Positions 1 to 6,765 of a DNA stretch of 37,816 nucleotides are shown here, piece after piece. Position 1 is the stretch's first letter, and each line of letters starts with the position of its first letter. Origin of the DNA: Actinomycetota bacterium (lineage in GTDB: Bacteria > Actinomycetota > CADDZG01 > WHSQ01); the NCBI GenBank assembly GCA_016781115.1, contig JADDQX010000002.1:1-37816 (forward strand), read 5' to 3'. The position numbers were made by a program, and so were the translations under genes. Under the pieces are notes generated by a model, which searched no databases, was not told the origin of the DNA, and worked only from the letters and a program-made list of their open reading frames with translations.

Positions 1-327
1 GAAGGTGTCGCCCGCAACCGCCGTGCCACTGCCGATCGTGATCGGCTTCGTGATCGCGTCACCCGGCAAGAGCTCGAACTCCACCATCGCGCCCTGCGGC
101 GCATTCGCCGTCCACGCGCTCAACCGGAAGGTGCCGTTGACGCCGGAATCGTCGTCCGTCAGCGTCGGAACCTCGCCGGCGAACGACGTAGGGCTCAGGA
201 ACTCGATCGCAGCTGTGGAGGCCGTCTGGCTCCACGCTGTAGACAAACCACTCAGGATCATCGCCATCACGCACGTGAGGCCGACGATCAACCTACTGAT
301 ACCGCGATACTCCTTGACGATAGCCAT
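1..327 (-). CDS. Secreted protein of unknown function (3' end outside window)
   Basis: The reading frame starts with ATG at 327, preceded on the minus strand by a clear Shine-Dalgarno stretch (AAGGAAGGGA), and runs open to base 1, so only the first 109 codons are visible. Residues about 11–32 form a hydrophobic signal peptide ending near a STAWSQ cleavage region. The mature part (FLSPTSFAGEVPTLTDDDSG and onward) is rich in Thr, Ser, Gly and small residues and looks like beta-strand, Ig-like extracellular sequence. I do not recognise a family. The plus strand is also open here but encodes no recognisable protein, while the minus frame has both a ribosome site and a signal peptide. Function unknown; export is the only supported inference. 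Confidence 0.7.
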   Translation of the reverse strand, partial: MAIVKEYRGISRLIVGLTCVMAMILSGLSTAWSQTASTAAIEFLSPTSFAGEVPTLTDDDSGVNGTFRLSAWTANAPQGAMVEFELLPGDAITKPITIGSGTAVAGDTF

Positions 328-505
328 CGTCCCTTCCTTTCGAACAAGGTCCCGAAATGAGACCGGCCGCCTGACTTGTGCTACTACGTCACATAGGTGA
401 AGCACTCTCAATAGGCGCGAGGTCATCTGAGCCACACGCTCGCGAAGTTGGGCGAAACCGCCAACACCGGTGAGCTGTTCGGTTCAGCAACGGCGACGGA
501 TCCGC

Positions 506-1171
506 TCACAACAGCCCCTTGCGGGCGAGATAAGCGACCGCCTGGATCTTGTTGTCCACCCCCAGCGCCTTCTGGATGTCGGCGAGTTGACGCTTCAAGG
601 TCGACTCGCTGACGGCCAGCGTGGCCGCGACCTCCGCGTAGCTCTTGCCCGACCCGATCAACCGGAGCAGCTCGATGTCGTAGTCGGAGAGACGCGGTGC
701 GGACCTCATGCCGTCCTCAAAGATCACCTTCGACGCGAACGTGGCAAGAACCACCTCGCCGGCGGCCACCGCACGCACCGCAGACACGAGCTTGTCGGGA
801 TCGATGTCCTTGCGGATGTATCCGCGCGCGCCCGCCCGCATCATCCCGACGACGTCGTCCGAGTCGTCCGAGCCCGTCAGGGCGACGACATGGCTCGCGG
901 GGCAAAGCGCGCAGATCTTCTTGGCCACCTCGACACCGTCCAGATCCGGCATCCGAAGGTCCAGCAGGACGACGTCCGGCTGCGATGCCACGACGGCCTC
1001 GATGCCGGCCTCCGCTGCCGTTGCAACCGCGACCACCTCGACGTCCGGCGCGATCGATTCGAGCAGCGTCTTCAGCCCGTGAACGTACGTTGGGTGATCG
1101 TCGATCATGGCCACCCTGATGCGCCGGGGTGAGCCGTCTGTCGCCGCGCGATGTTCCTGTTCGGTTCCCAT
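506..1171 (-). CDS. LuxR/NarL-type response regulator
   Basis: A 221-residue two-domain DNA-binding response regulator. The receiver domain (residues about 17–135) has the acidic pair D24/D25, phospho-acceptor D71 in LLDLRMPDLDG, switch T99 and conserved K121. The C-terminal helix-turn-helix (about 155–221) is LuxR-like: LSDYDIELLRLIGSGKSYAE followed by SESTLKRQLADIQKALGV. The start at 1171 was chosen because the receiver domain begins about 18 residues later; the frame is open 75 codons further upstream, but that stretch is low-complexity Pro/Arg sequence. No histidine kinase lies in the window, so this is an orphan here and its signal and targets are unknown. Known for the family: phosphorylation promotes dimerisation and promoter binding. 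Confidence 0.92.
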   Translation of the reverse strand: MGTEQEHRAATDGSPRRIRVAMIDDHPTYVHGLKTLLESIAPDVEVVAVATAAEAGIEAVVASQPDVVLLDLRMPDLDGVEVAKKICALCPASHVVALTGSDDSDDVVGMMRAGARGYIRKDIDPDKLVSAVRAVAAGEVVLATFASKVIFEDGMRSAPRLSDYDIELLRLIGSGKSYAEVAATLAVSESTLKRQLADIQKALGVDNKIQAVAYLARKGLL

Positions 1172-1480
1172 CACCAGCCCTCGATCCACCAGAGTCCGCC
1201 GCCGGTACTGGTTCCGGCAGTCACAAGGCGTGACATCGCGGCGCACAGCTGTAACTTCGAGCGTTCCTGGCTCCACTCGCAGCGGCGCCGTTGCCGGCCG
1301 CCCATGCGCAGAGAGGTACGCAGGGAGCGGTCGGGGTAACGGCGTGGGAGTGGCCGGTTGAGGCAGGCTGCGAGACGGCCTCACTCCGGCGGACAACTAG
1401 GTGCACCCGGGTTGGCACGAATTGCCGTTCCGGGGATGATGCTGTGATCGGTCCGAGCGGGACGAGTGAAAGGAAGCGTC
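1172..1480. other. Non-coding gap upstream of the response regulator
   Basis: This 309-base stretch lies between the start of the response regulator (minus) and the Lys-rich microprotein (plus). Apart from the promoter-like element at 1412–1440 I see no gene, repeat or RNA in it. Open frames here are arginine- and proline-rich and not convincing. Confidence 0.5.
1412..1440 (+). promoter_or_regulatory. Sigma70-type promoter for the Lys-rich microprotein
   Basis: TTGGCA (1412–1417, 5 of 6 matches to TTGACA) and GATGAT (1435–1440, 4 of 6 matches to TATAAT) are separated by exactly 17 bases, on the plus strand about 40 bases ahead of the GTG at 1481. Spacing and position fit a housekeeping promoter. 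Inferred by eye only. Confidence 0.45.
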
Positions 1481-1576
1481 GTGGCGTCCAAGGACAAGGG
1501 TGGGAAGTCCGAGAAGAAGGCCCCGAAGAAGAACCTGAAGGAGAAGCGGGCGAGCAAGAAAGAGAAGAAGAAGTAG
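1481..1576 (+). CDS. Lys-rich 31-residue microprotein
   Basis: GTG start at 1481 preceded by AGGAAG at 1471–1476, stop TAG at 1574–1576. The product is 31 residues, about half of them Lys, with motifs KSEKKAPKKNLKEKRASKKE; it has no Cys, no aromatic residue and no hydrophobic segment. Very short Lys-rich proteins with an N-L-K-E-K-R core recur in actinobacteria as hypothetical proteins, from memory. The charge suggests binding to nucleic acid or ribosomes, but that is inference. A promoter-like element sits upstream at the right distance, and the gene converges on the flavocytochrome that ends at 1584. Too short for most gene callers. Confidence 0.55.
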   Translation: MASKDKGGKSEKKAPKKNLKEKRASKKEKKK

Positions 1577-1583
1577 CTCTCCG

Positions 1584-2972
1584 CTAGCGGCGGGGGCCGA
1601 ACGCGAAGCGCTCGGAGTGGATGCTCGCCGGTGGGACCCCTGCCTCCTCCAACTGGCGCCGCAGCGCCCGCTCCATGGGTGGCGGGCCCACGATCAGCAC
1701 GTCCACGTCTTGAAGACTCGAGGTCTGCGATATCAGCTGCGGGGTGATGAAGCCACGCTCGTCCTCGGGCACTAGGAACAACCGGAACCCCCCAACGCGC
1801 CTCTCGATGCCTTCGAGCTCGTCCGCGAAGTAAGCCTGAGCTCGGTCGTTGACGCCCCAGTAGAGGTCGATCTCGTAGTCGGTCCCGTCAAGCGAACGCG
1901 CCATGCTGAGGAAGGGAGTGATCCCGATCCCGCCGGCGATCCAGATCTGACGCCGGTGGCGCATGTTGAGATGCGAGAACTGGCCGTACGGCCCTTCGAC
2001 GCGGGCCCGCGCGCCGGTGTCGAGCTTGTGCAACGCGTGCGTGAACTCGCCGACCGCCTTCACCACGAGCTTCAGGTCCGGATCCGATGGCGTCGACGTC
2101 AGGGAGAAGGGGTGGAACTGATCCCTCGCGTCGCCCGGCCTCAGAACGATCGTGGTTGATGCGCCCGATGTGCGCACGCTCACCGGGTGGAACTGCGAGA
2201 GGAACGCGTCGGAGTAGAAGGTGACGAAGATGAACTGGCCTGGCCTCGACTCGAGATGCCTGGTTAAGGGAGCCATCGTTATCTCGACCACGTTCCGGTC
2301 CAGCTCCCGGACCTCGCTGACCTGGTAGTCGTAGCGCCGCACCAGGAGGTTCCCGAACAGCGAGCGGTAGGCGAATGCCGCCAGCGCCGCCAGCGACAAC
2401 ATCCCGAGGTAGATCGTAAGTGGCCGCGACGATGACTTGGCTCCCGCGGTCAGGAACACGTGCAGCGATGCGACGGCGAAGATGACGCCGAAGGAGCGTT
2501 GGACGTAGACGAAAGCCTCGTGCGTGAGGCGCGCGTACAGCGTGGCGGCTATCGCGGCCGTCATCGCGAGGAACGCGATGAGGCCGAGGAACACGACCGC
2601 GCCTGCGGCGGGTGACAGCAGGCGAAGCCCGTCTTGCGGCGATAGCGACGCTCGTCCGGCGACGATGAGACATACGTGACCGAGGATGAGGAGGTAGGCG
2701 AGGCGGCCGTTCGCGCGGTGGGTTCGATAGAGGCGCTCGAGGCCGCCGAACGCCTTCTGGACCGTGTACAGCCGGGCGCCCAGGATGATGTTCAGCGCGA
2801 AAGCCGCCATGCCTACCAACCCGAGGGCGAGACCGATCCCGCTCAACGTCGCGGATACCTCACCTCTCCACGCGCTCCAGGGACTTTGCTGCGCCCACAA
2901 CAACGCCGGCACCAGAGATAGGACGAGAAGAGCAAGGGGGCCGGCGGCTCTGAGGAAGTAGTCGGCCCGCAC
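1584..2972 (-). CDS. Ferric-reductase-like transmembrane flavoprotein (FNR superfamily)
   Basis: A 462-residue membrane redox enzyme. The N-terminal half has about six transmembrane helices of the ferric reductase-like type with candidate haem ligands H85, H99, H151 and H171. The C-terminal half is a ferredoxin-NADP reductase module: FAD motif HPFSLTS (287–293), VEGPYGQF (325–332), NAD(P) motif GGIGITPF (347–354), and a C-terminal end SERFAFGPRR. It should pass electrons from NAD(P)H through FAD and haem across the membrane; the acceptor is unknown. Odd: residues 255–285 look like an insertion containing a degenerate second copy of the FAD motif (QFHPVSVRTS at 260–269). Start is GTG at 2972; no strong ribosome site is visible. 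It is divergent from the lipoprotein gene that begins 51 bases away. Confidence 0.88.
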   Translation of the reverse strand: MRADYFLRAAGPLALLVLSLVPALLWAQQSPWSAWRGEVSATLSGIGLALGLVGMAAFALNIILGARLYTVQKAFGGLERLYRTHRANGRLAYLLILGHVCLIVAGRASLSPQDGLRLLSPAAGAVVFLGLIAFLAMTAAIAATLYARLTHEAFVYVQRSFGVIFAVASLHVFLTAGAKSSSRPLTIYLGMLSLAALAAFAYRSLFGNLLVRRYDYQVSEVRELDRNVVEITMAPLTRHLESRPGQFIFVTFYSDAFLSQFHPVSVRTSGASTTIVLRPGDARDQFHPFSLTSTPSDPDLKLVVKAVGEFTHALHKLDTGARARVEGPYGQFSHLNMRHRRQIWIAGGIGITPFLSMARSLDGTDYEIDLYWGVNDRAQAYFADELEGIERRVGGFRLFLVPEDERGFITPQLISQTSSLQDVDVLIVGPPPMERALRRQLEEAGVPPASIHSERFAFGPRR

Positions 2973-3023
2973 GGAGAGGAGCCTAGTGCGGGATGCGCAA
3001 CCGTTTGGCTTCGGCGGCGTCTA

Positions 3024-3527
3024 ATGGTTGCGATGAAAGGGCCGATACTCACGATCTGCACGCTGTTGCTGCTTGCGACGGGTTGCGACGCGACCCAAGA
3101 GCCGGTCACTTCTCCCGCTCCGCCGCAGGCCGTCGCAACGTCGCCTCAGGCGGAGGCGATCGCGTCGTCGTCCCCCTCACCATCACCTGCCGCTTCACCG
3201 GAACAGACTCCGATGCGCAACCTCGCGCCGATCGTGGTGACGGCGCCGACCGCAGGTGCCCGTATCTCCAGCCCCGTCACGGTCGCGGGCGAGGCCGACG
3301 TGTTCGAAGCGACCCTGCAGATGCGCTTGCTGGATGCGGAAGGCCACCGTGTGGCGCGCGCCTTCACCACCGCCACCTGCGGAACCGGATGCCGTGGCGA
3401 CTTCTCGCACGACCTCTCTTTCACCACCGAACGCGAACAGCAAGGGGTCGTGGAGGTGTGGTGGAGCTCACCCGAGGATGGCTCCCGCCGTGACGTCGTG
3501 AGGATCCCGGTCACGCTTGTGCCGTGA
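3024..3527 (+). CDS. Lipoprotein with Gmad2 Ig-like domain
   Basis: Up to 167 residues; starts at 3024 or 3033 are both possible (Met1 and Met4). A lipoprotein signal peptide leads to C21 in LLATGC. Residues about 25–62 are a Pro/Ser/Ala-rich linker typical of surface lipoproteins. The C-terminal 100 residues (IVVTAPTAGARISSPVTVAG and on, including a C-G-T-G-C pair and PEDGSRRDVVRIPVTL) match the Gmad2 immunoglobulin-like fold known from spore-germination and other cell-surface proteins. It is probably an anchored binding module on the outer face of the membrane; its partner is unknown. A shared hairpin terminator lies just after the stop. Confidence 0.8.
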   Translation: MVAMKGPILTICTLLLLATGCDATQEPVTSPAPPQAVATSPQAEAIASSSPSPSPAASPEQTPMRNLAPIVVTAPTAGARISSPVTVAGEADVFEATLQMRLLDAEGHRVARAFTTATCGTGCRGDFSHDLSFTTEREQQGVVEVWWSSPEDGSRRDVVRIPVTLVP

Positions 3528-3532
3528 GAACA

Positions 3533-3572
3533 GAAAGGGCCGTGACAGCTGAACGCCGCCACGGCCTTTCTT
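3533..3572. terminator. Bidirectional hairpin terminator
   Basis: GAAAGGGCCGTG (3533–3544) pairs with CACGGCCTTTCTT (3560–3572) through a 15-base loop. The stem has a GC core with an A-rich left flank and a T-rich right flank, so it can serve both strands. It sits between the convergent lipoprotein (stop 3527) and cold-shock (stop 3587) genes. Confidence 0.75.
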
Positions 3573-3586
3573 AGATCGCGTGACTC

Positions 3587-3793
3587 CTAGGAGAGAGCCT
3601 TTACGTTGGTCGCCTCGGGACCCTTCGACCCCGCGCGCGCCTCGAACTCCACCTTTGCACCCTCCGCGAGAGACTTGAAGCCCTCAGCGAGGATGTTGGT
3701 GTGGTGGACGAAGAGGTCCTTCGAACCGTCCTCAGGAGTGATGAAGCCGTACCCCTTGGCGTCGTTGAACCACTTAACCGTTCCAGTTGCCAT
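3587..3793 (-). CDS. Cold-shock protein (CspA family)
   Basis: A 68-residue single-domain RNA-binding cold-shock protein, the usual family length. RNP1 (KGYGFI) and RNP2 (LFVHHTNI) are intact in a five-stranded OB fold that begins MATGTVKWFN. The start at 3793 is fixed by a strong Shine-Dalgarno sequence (GGGAGGT, 7 bases upstream); the frame is open 20 codons further but those do not belong to the family. Known role: RNA chaperone and transcript stabiliser in cold or stationary phase. The leader (3794–3923) contains two hairpins (see separate entry). Confidence 0.95.
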   Translation of the reverse strand: MATGTVKWFNDAKGYGFITPEDGSKDLFVHHTNILAEGFKSLAEGAKVEFEARAGSKGPEATNVKALS

Positions 3794-3867
3794 GTAAAAC
3801 ACCTCCCTTGCGTACTTTCGAACGAGGCAAGGCAGGCGATGGCACAACCACACTCACGTTCTGAACG

Positions 3868-3913
3868 GGATCAGCTTACTCCCTGATCGCTCGCGACCGC
3901 GGAGGGCCGCGAG
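3868..3913. other. Two adjacent hairpins between csp and the secreted-protein gene
   Basis: GATCAG (3869–3874) pairs with CTGATC (3883–3888) across 8 bases. CTCGCGACC (3890–3898) can pair with GGCCGCGAG (3905–3913) with one mismatched or wobble position. On the minus strand the second hairpin lies about 10 bases after the stop of the 3924–4406 gene and may be a weak terminator without a T tract; the first lies in the presumed cold-shock leader. Function inferred only. Confidence 0.35.
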
Positions 3914-3923
3914 CTGGTGATGC

Positions 3924-4406
3924 CTACAGCGCCTTCAGCGTGTACTGGAGAGTCGTCGGACCGCCGATGTAGTTGTGAAGGAAGATGTACTTCGTACCGG
4001 CGGCCAGCACACCCGATTCGTCGGTGCCGGCTGCGTTGAAAGCACCGATGATGGCGCAGGCCTCGTCGAAGAGGTAGATGTCGACGTCCGCGGGCGAAGC
4101 CGCGTCGGTTGTACCAACACCCGTGGCGTTGATCGATGACTGGATCTTCTGGTACGCGGCGGGAACCTCGAACACGTAGCCGTCGACGCCGTTCGTCGTC
4201 GGGATTTCACACCGGTTGATGAACTCCTGCGCTGTCACGGCCACGACGCTCCCGCTGGCGCTGTTGAAGATCGGGTGCCCGACCAGCGCTGTTACCTCTT
4301 CGCTCTTGTAGGGCTTCGGCTTCTTCTTCTTACCTGCCGCCGCGGGCCCGACGAGGGCTGCGCAGAGGGCTAGGACCAGACCGAGGATCAACAGCTTCTT
4401 GGACAT
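3924..4406 (-). CDS. Small secreted protein with a PPC-like beta fold
   Basis: 160 residues. The ATG at 4406 has a good ribosome site (AGGGAGGAAAA). Residues 1–24 are a Sec signal peptide (KKLLILGLVLALCAALVG, then AAAG). The mature protein opens with a Lys cluster (GKKKKPKPYK), unusual right after a cleavage site, then beta-rich sequence with two Cys (NRCEI, DEACA) that could form a disulfide. The C-terminal stretch VDIYLFDEACAIIG…GTKYIFLHNYIGGPTTLQYTL resembles bacterial pre-peptidase C-terminal jelly-roll domains, at the level of pattern only. It lies 82 bases after the F420-type oxidoreductase gene and could be the last gene of the long minus-strand operon or stand alone. Confidence 0.75.
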   Translation of the reverse strand: MSKKLLILGLVLALCAALVGPAAAGKKKKPKPYKSEEVTALVGHPIFNSASGSVVAVTAQEFINRCEIPTTNGVDGYVFEVPAAYQKIQSSINATGVGTTDAASPADVDIYLFDEACAIIGAFNAAGTDESGVLAAGTKYIFLHNYIGGPTTLQYTLKAL

Positions 4407-4488
4407 GATTTTCCTCCCTGATGTGTGTACCGGGAAGATTCGTCGGCCGGGGCGTGGTTCCTGCCTGGAGCTGAGAAGCGAGAGCGTC

Positions 4489-4944
4489 CTAGCGAGGGCT
4501 CCAGGGGCCCATCCCGGAGACGCGATCGACCGAGATCCTGGTGACGAACCCGGGGGGAGGGTCGGGCATCGCCGGGAAGACGACGTCGGGCCCCAGGTAC
4601 GTGTGTGCCAACTCTTGAAGAAGCTCGGCGGCACCACCCTCTGTCACCGTTGCTCGCCCATAGATCACGAGGTACTCGTGCAGCCCCCAGTCGTTCACCG
4701 TGGCGGTCTCCAAGGAGAGCGTCACGCGCGGGTCCCGCCTGATGTTGTGGAGCTTGCGCTGGTCGAACAGGGTGGCCATCACGATCTCGTCGCCGTCCAG
4801 CCCCACCCACGCGATCGTCACGTGTGGCTTTCCGTCGCGGTCGACGGTGGCCACGTGACCCAGAGCGCTCGAGGTCAAGACCTCCCGCGCGGAGCCCGGG
4901 ATCAATGCTCTGACCTGGCGAGCTCGAACACGGGTTCCTCCCAT
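4489..4944 (-). CDS. PPOX-class F420/FMN-dependent oxidoreductase
   Basis: 151 residues from the ATG at 4944. The split-barrel flavin-binding fold is recognisable: LTSSALGHVATVDRDGKPHV, TLFDQRKLHNIRRDPRVTLS and the C-terminal RISVDRVSGMGPW. These are signatures of the PPOX-class proteins (TIGR03618-like) that use F420 or FMN in actinobacteria. The substrate cannot be read from sequence. It follows the PfkB kinase by 50 bases on the same strand, so co-transcription is likely. The frame is open upstream of 4944, but the upstream residues are low-complexity and overlap the kinase gene. No strong ribosome site is visible at 4944, so the start is the least certain part. Confidence 0.85.
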   Translation of the reverse strand: MGGTRVRARQVRALIPGSAREVLTSSALGHVATVDRDGKPHVTIAWVGLDGDEIVMATLFDQRKLHNIRRDPRVTLSLETATVNDWGLHEYLVIYGRATVTEGGAAELLQELAHTYLGPDVVFPAMPDPPPGFVTRISVDRVSGMGPWSPR

Positions 4945-4994
4945 CCCGTTCGTCGCACTGGACCCTCGTCGTGAACGAACCCTAGCCCGCCCGA

Positions 4995-5843
4995 TCAGCC
5001 GGAGGGTGGCACGGCATCTGCATCCAGCACCAGCTGCCTCTCGAAGGGGCCGCGCCCGGTGATCACAGCCGCACCGCAACGGGCGGCGAAGTCAACCGCC
5101 TGCTCAGCGCCCAGGTCGGCCCCCAGCGCGTAGGCCAGGCCGGCCGCGAAGCTGTCTCCAGCTCCGTACCGATCGACAACGGGACCTGGAGGTGACGCGG
5201 GTCGATAGGCCCGGGTGTCGCCCGCGGGGGTGACGTAGGTGCCTCCCCGGTCGCCGTCGGTCCGCACCACGAGTGCAGGTGCCGGCTCCAGCTCTCCGGC
5301 CGCGTACGACTCGGACGGATCGTTCGCGCTGGAAACCAGAGCGTCCAGAGGAACCGCTGCCCGTTGCAGGAACGGAAGGATCCGGGCGGTTGCGACCAAA
5401 GCCTTTGCCCCGCGTGCGCTCGCAAGAGCGGCCGTGTCACCCGCGGTGAAATAGACTGCATCCGCCCGGGAGAGCTCCTCCCACGGGAGTGGGTCCGCCC
5501 CCAGCGGCTCCAACCTCTTCCCCAGAACGGTGATCGTCCGTTCGCCGAGGGCGTCTACGTGCGTGACGGCGCGCCGCGTCGGCTCGTCGCGGTGCATGGC
5601 GTGCACGCGAACGCCAAGACCCTGCAGCCACTCACGGGACCGATGCCCCAGCTCGTCATCGCCTAGAGCGGTGAAGAAGTCGCACGAGCCGCACAGCTTC
5701 GCCAGTTGCACCGCGGCCCCCGCCCCTCCTCCGCCGGGCTCCTCCCACCACTCCTGAGCGTGAACGATCTGGCCCACGAGCGGGGTCCGCTCGACGCGCA
5801 TGAAGGTGACCCATTCAAGATGACCGACTACGGCGGCGCGCAT
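4995..5843 (-). CDS. PfkB-family carbohydrate kinase
   Basis: 282 residues, a normal length for ribokinase-like enzymes. Visible are the N-terminal glycine-rich substrate lid region (EEPGGGGAGAAVQLAKLCG, residues 35–53), FFTALGDDELG (56–65), and the C-terminal signature DRYGAGDSFAAGLAYAL (224–240), with catalytic base D230 and the anion hole GAGD. The canonical D-T-x-G-A-G-D is here D-R-Y-G-A-G-D. It should phosphorylate a sugar or nucleoside with ATP in the cytoplasm. Its place downstream of a sugar-type ABC importer suggests it traps the imported substrate. The start ATG at 5843 lies 25 bases after the previous gene; no strong ribosome site is visible, so translation may depend on coupling. 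Confidence 0.88.
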   Translation of the reverse strand: MRAAVVGHLEWVTFMRVERTPLVGQIVHAQEWWEEPGGGGAGAAVQLAKLCGSCDFFTALGDDELGHRSREWLQGLGVRVHAMHRDEPTRRAVTHVDALGERTITVLGKRLEPLGADPLPWEELSRADAVYFTAGDTAALASARGAKALVATARILPFLQRAAVPLDALVSSANDPSESYAAGELEPAPALVVRTDGDRGGTYVTPAGDTRAYRPASPPGPVVDRYGAGDSFAAGLAYALGADLGAEQAVDFAARCGAAVITGRGPFERQLVLDADAVPPSG

Positions 5844-5868
5844 GGTTAGACCATGCCAGGCGCGATCG

Positions 5869-6765
5869 CTAGGGACGCTGCGAGCGGCCGCGCGTGGGAT
5901 CGAAGTGGTAGATGACGCCGTTGGTGAAGCCGTTCGTCGGGGGGCCCTCTTCGTTGTAGGGCTGCACCATGTAGTGCAGTGATCCCGTCAAAGCGTCGGC
6001 CTTGTTCTTGAGGTCGAAGTCGTCGTCGAGCCCCTCGGACTCGCCCACGTACTCGATCCGAGTCTCTAGCTGCGACAGCCCCGTCGCCAAGTCGATCGAG
6101 TAGATCTCTCCGCCCGCGTCCGTCCCGCCCGCGACGAAGAGTTGATCACCGATGAAGGTAGCGCCGGTGATGCCGCTCGGAGGCACCGCGCCCGGCAAGC
6201 GGCGCACCGCCTTGATCGGAGTCGCTGCTGGAGCCGCATGCTCGGCCGTCAGGTCCGACATCGCGTAGGCGAGCAGGTCGTTGCCGGCTTGGGTCCACAG
6301 CAGCGTCCCATCGGGAGACACCTCGCACCACATCGCCTTCTCGATCTCGGCGGGGTCGAGCTTGACGTAGTAGTCCATCTTCAGCGTCTGCGGGTCGGCG
6401 ACACCGATCGCTCCGGTCTTGCAGGTGTTACCGGCGGGCGGGTAGTAGCACTCGAGCGGGAGGTACAAGCGGCCCCGGCTGTAGGACAGGTCACCGACGT
6501 GGTTGTAACCCTCGCGCGCGTGCACGTCGGGCGGGATCACGTCGTCGTTGCGGCCCGTCTCGTTCAGCTCGCCATCCGTGCGATAGAGGCCGAAGTAGAC
6601 ACCGGTGAAGTACCGGTTCCCGGCTTCGTCGTGCGTCATCCCCTGGTAGTAGTACAGAGGGATCGGCGTTCGACCCACCTCGGTCCACCCGCCAGAAGAT
6701 GCGGCGGCAGGAGTCACGAGAAGCGCGACCAGGCCGAGCCCGACCACCTTGTGAAGGATCTTCAT
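5869..6765 (-). CDS. Secreted propeller-like protein of unknown function
   Basis: 298 residues with a clear signal peptide (KILHKVVGLGLVALLVTP, cleavage near AAASS). The mature protein has repeated beta-rich segments of the type used in six-bladed propellers: GMTHDEAGNRYFTG, GDLSYSRGRLYLP, WCEVSPDGTLLWTQ, GATFIGDQLFVAGG and GEIYSIDLATG. Two Cys (ECYYPPAGNTC) may form a small disulfide loop. No catalytic motif is evident; it is likely a binding or sensing protein outside the membrane. Its ATG overlaps the stop of the beta-helix/membrane gene as ATGA, so the two are translationally coupled and probably act together. Family assignment is by pattern only. Confidence 0.78.
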   Translation of the reverse strand: MKILHKVVGLGLVALLVTPAAASSGGWTEVGRTPIPLYYYQGMTHDEAGNRYFTGVYFGLYRTDGELNETGRNDDVIPPDVHAREGYNHVGDLSYSRGRLYLPLECYYPPAGNTCKTGAIGVADPQTLKMDYYVKLDPAEIEKAMWCEVSPDGTLLWTQAGNDLLAYAMSDLTAEHAAPAATPIKAVRRLPGAVPPSGITGATFIGDQLFVAGGTDAGGEIYSIDLATGLSQLETRIEYVGESEGLDDDFDLKNKADALTGSLHYMVQPYNEEGPPTNGFTNGVIYHFDPTRGRSQRP

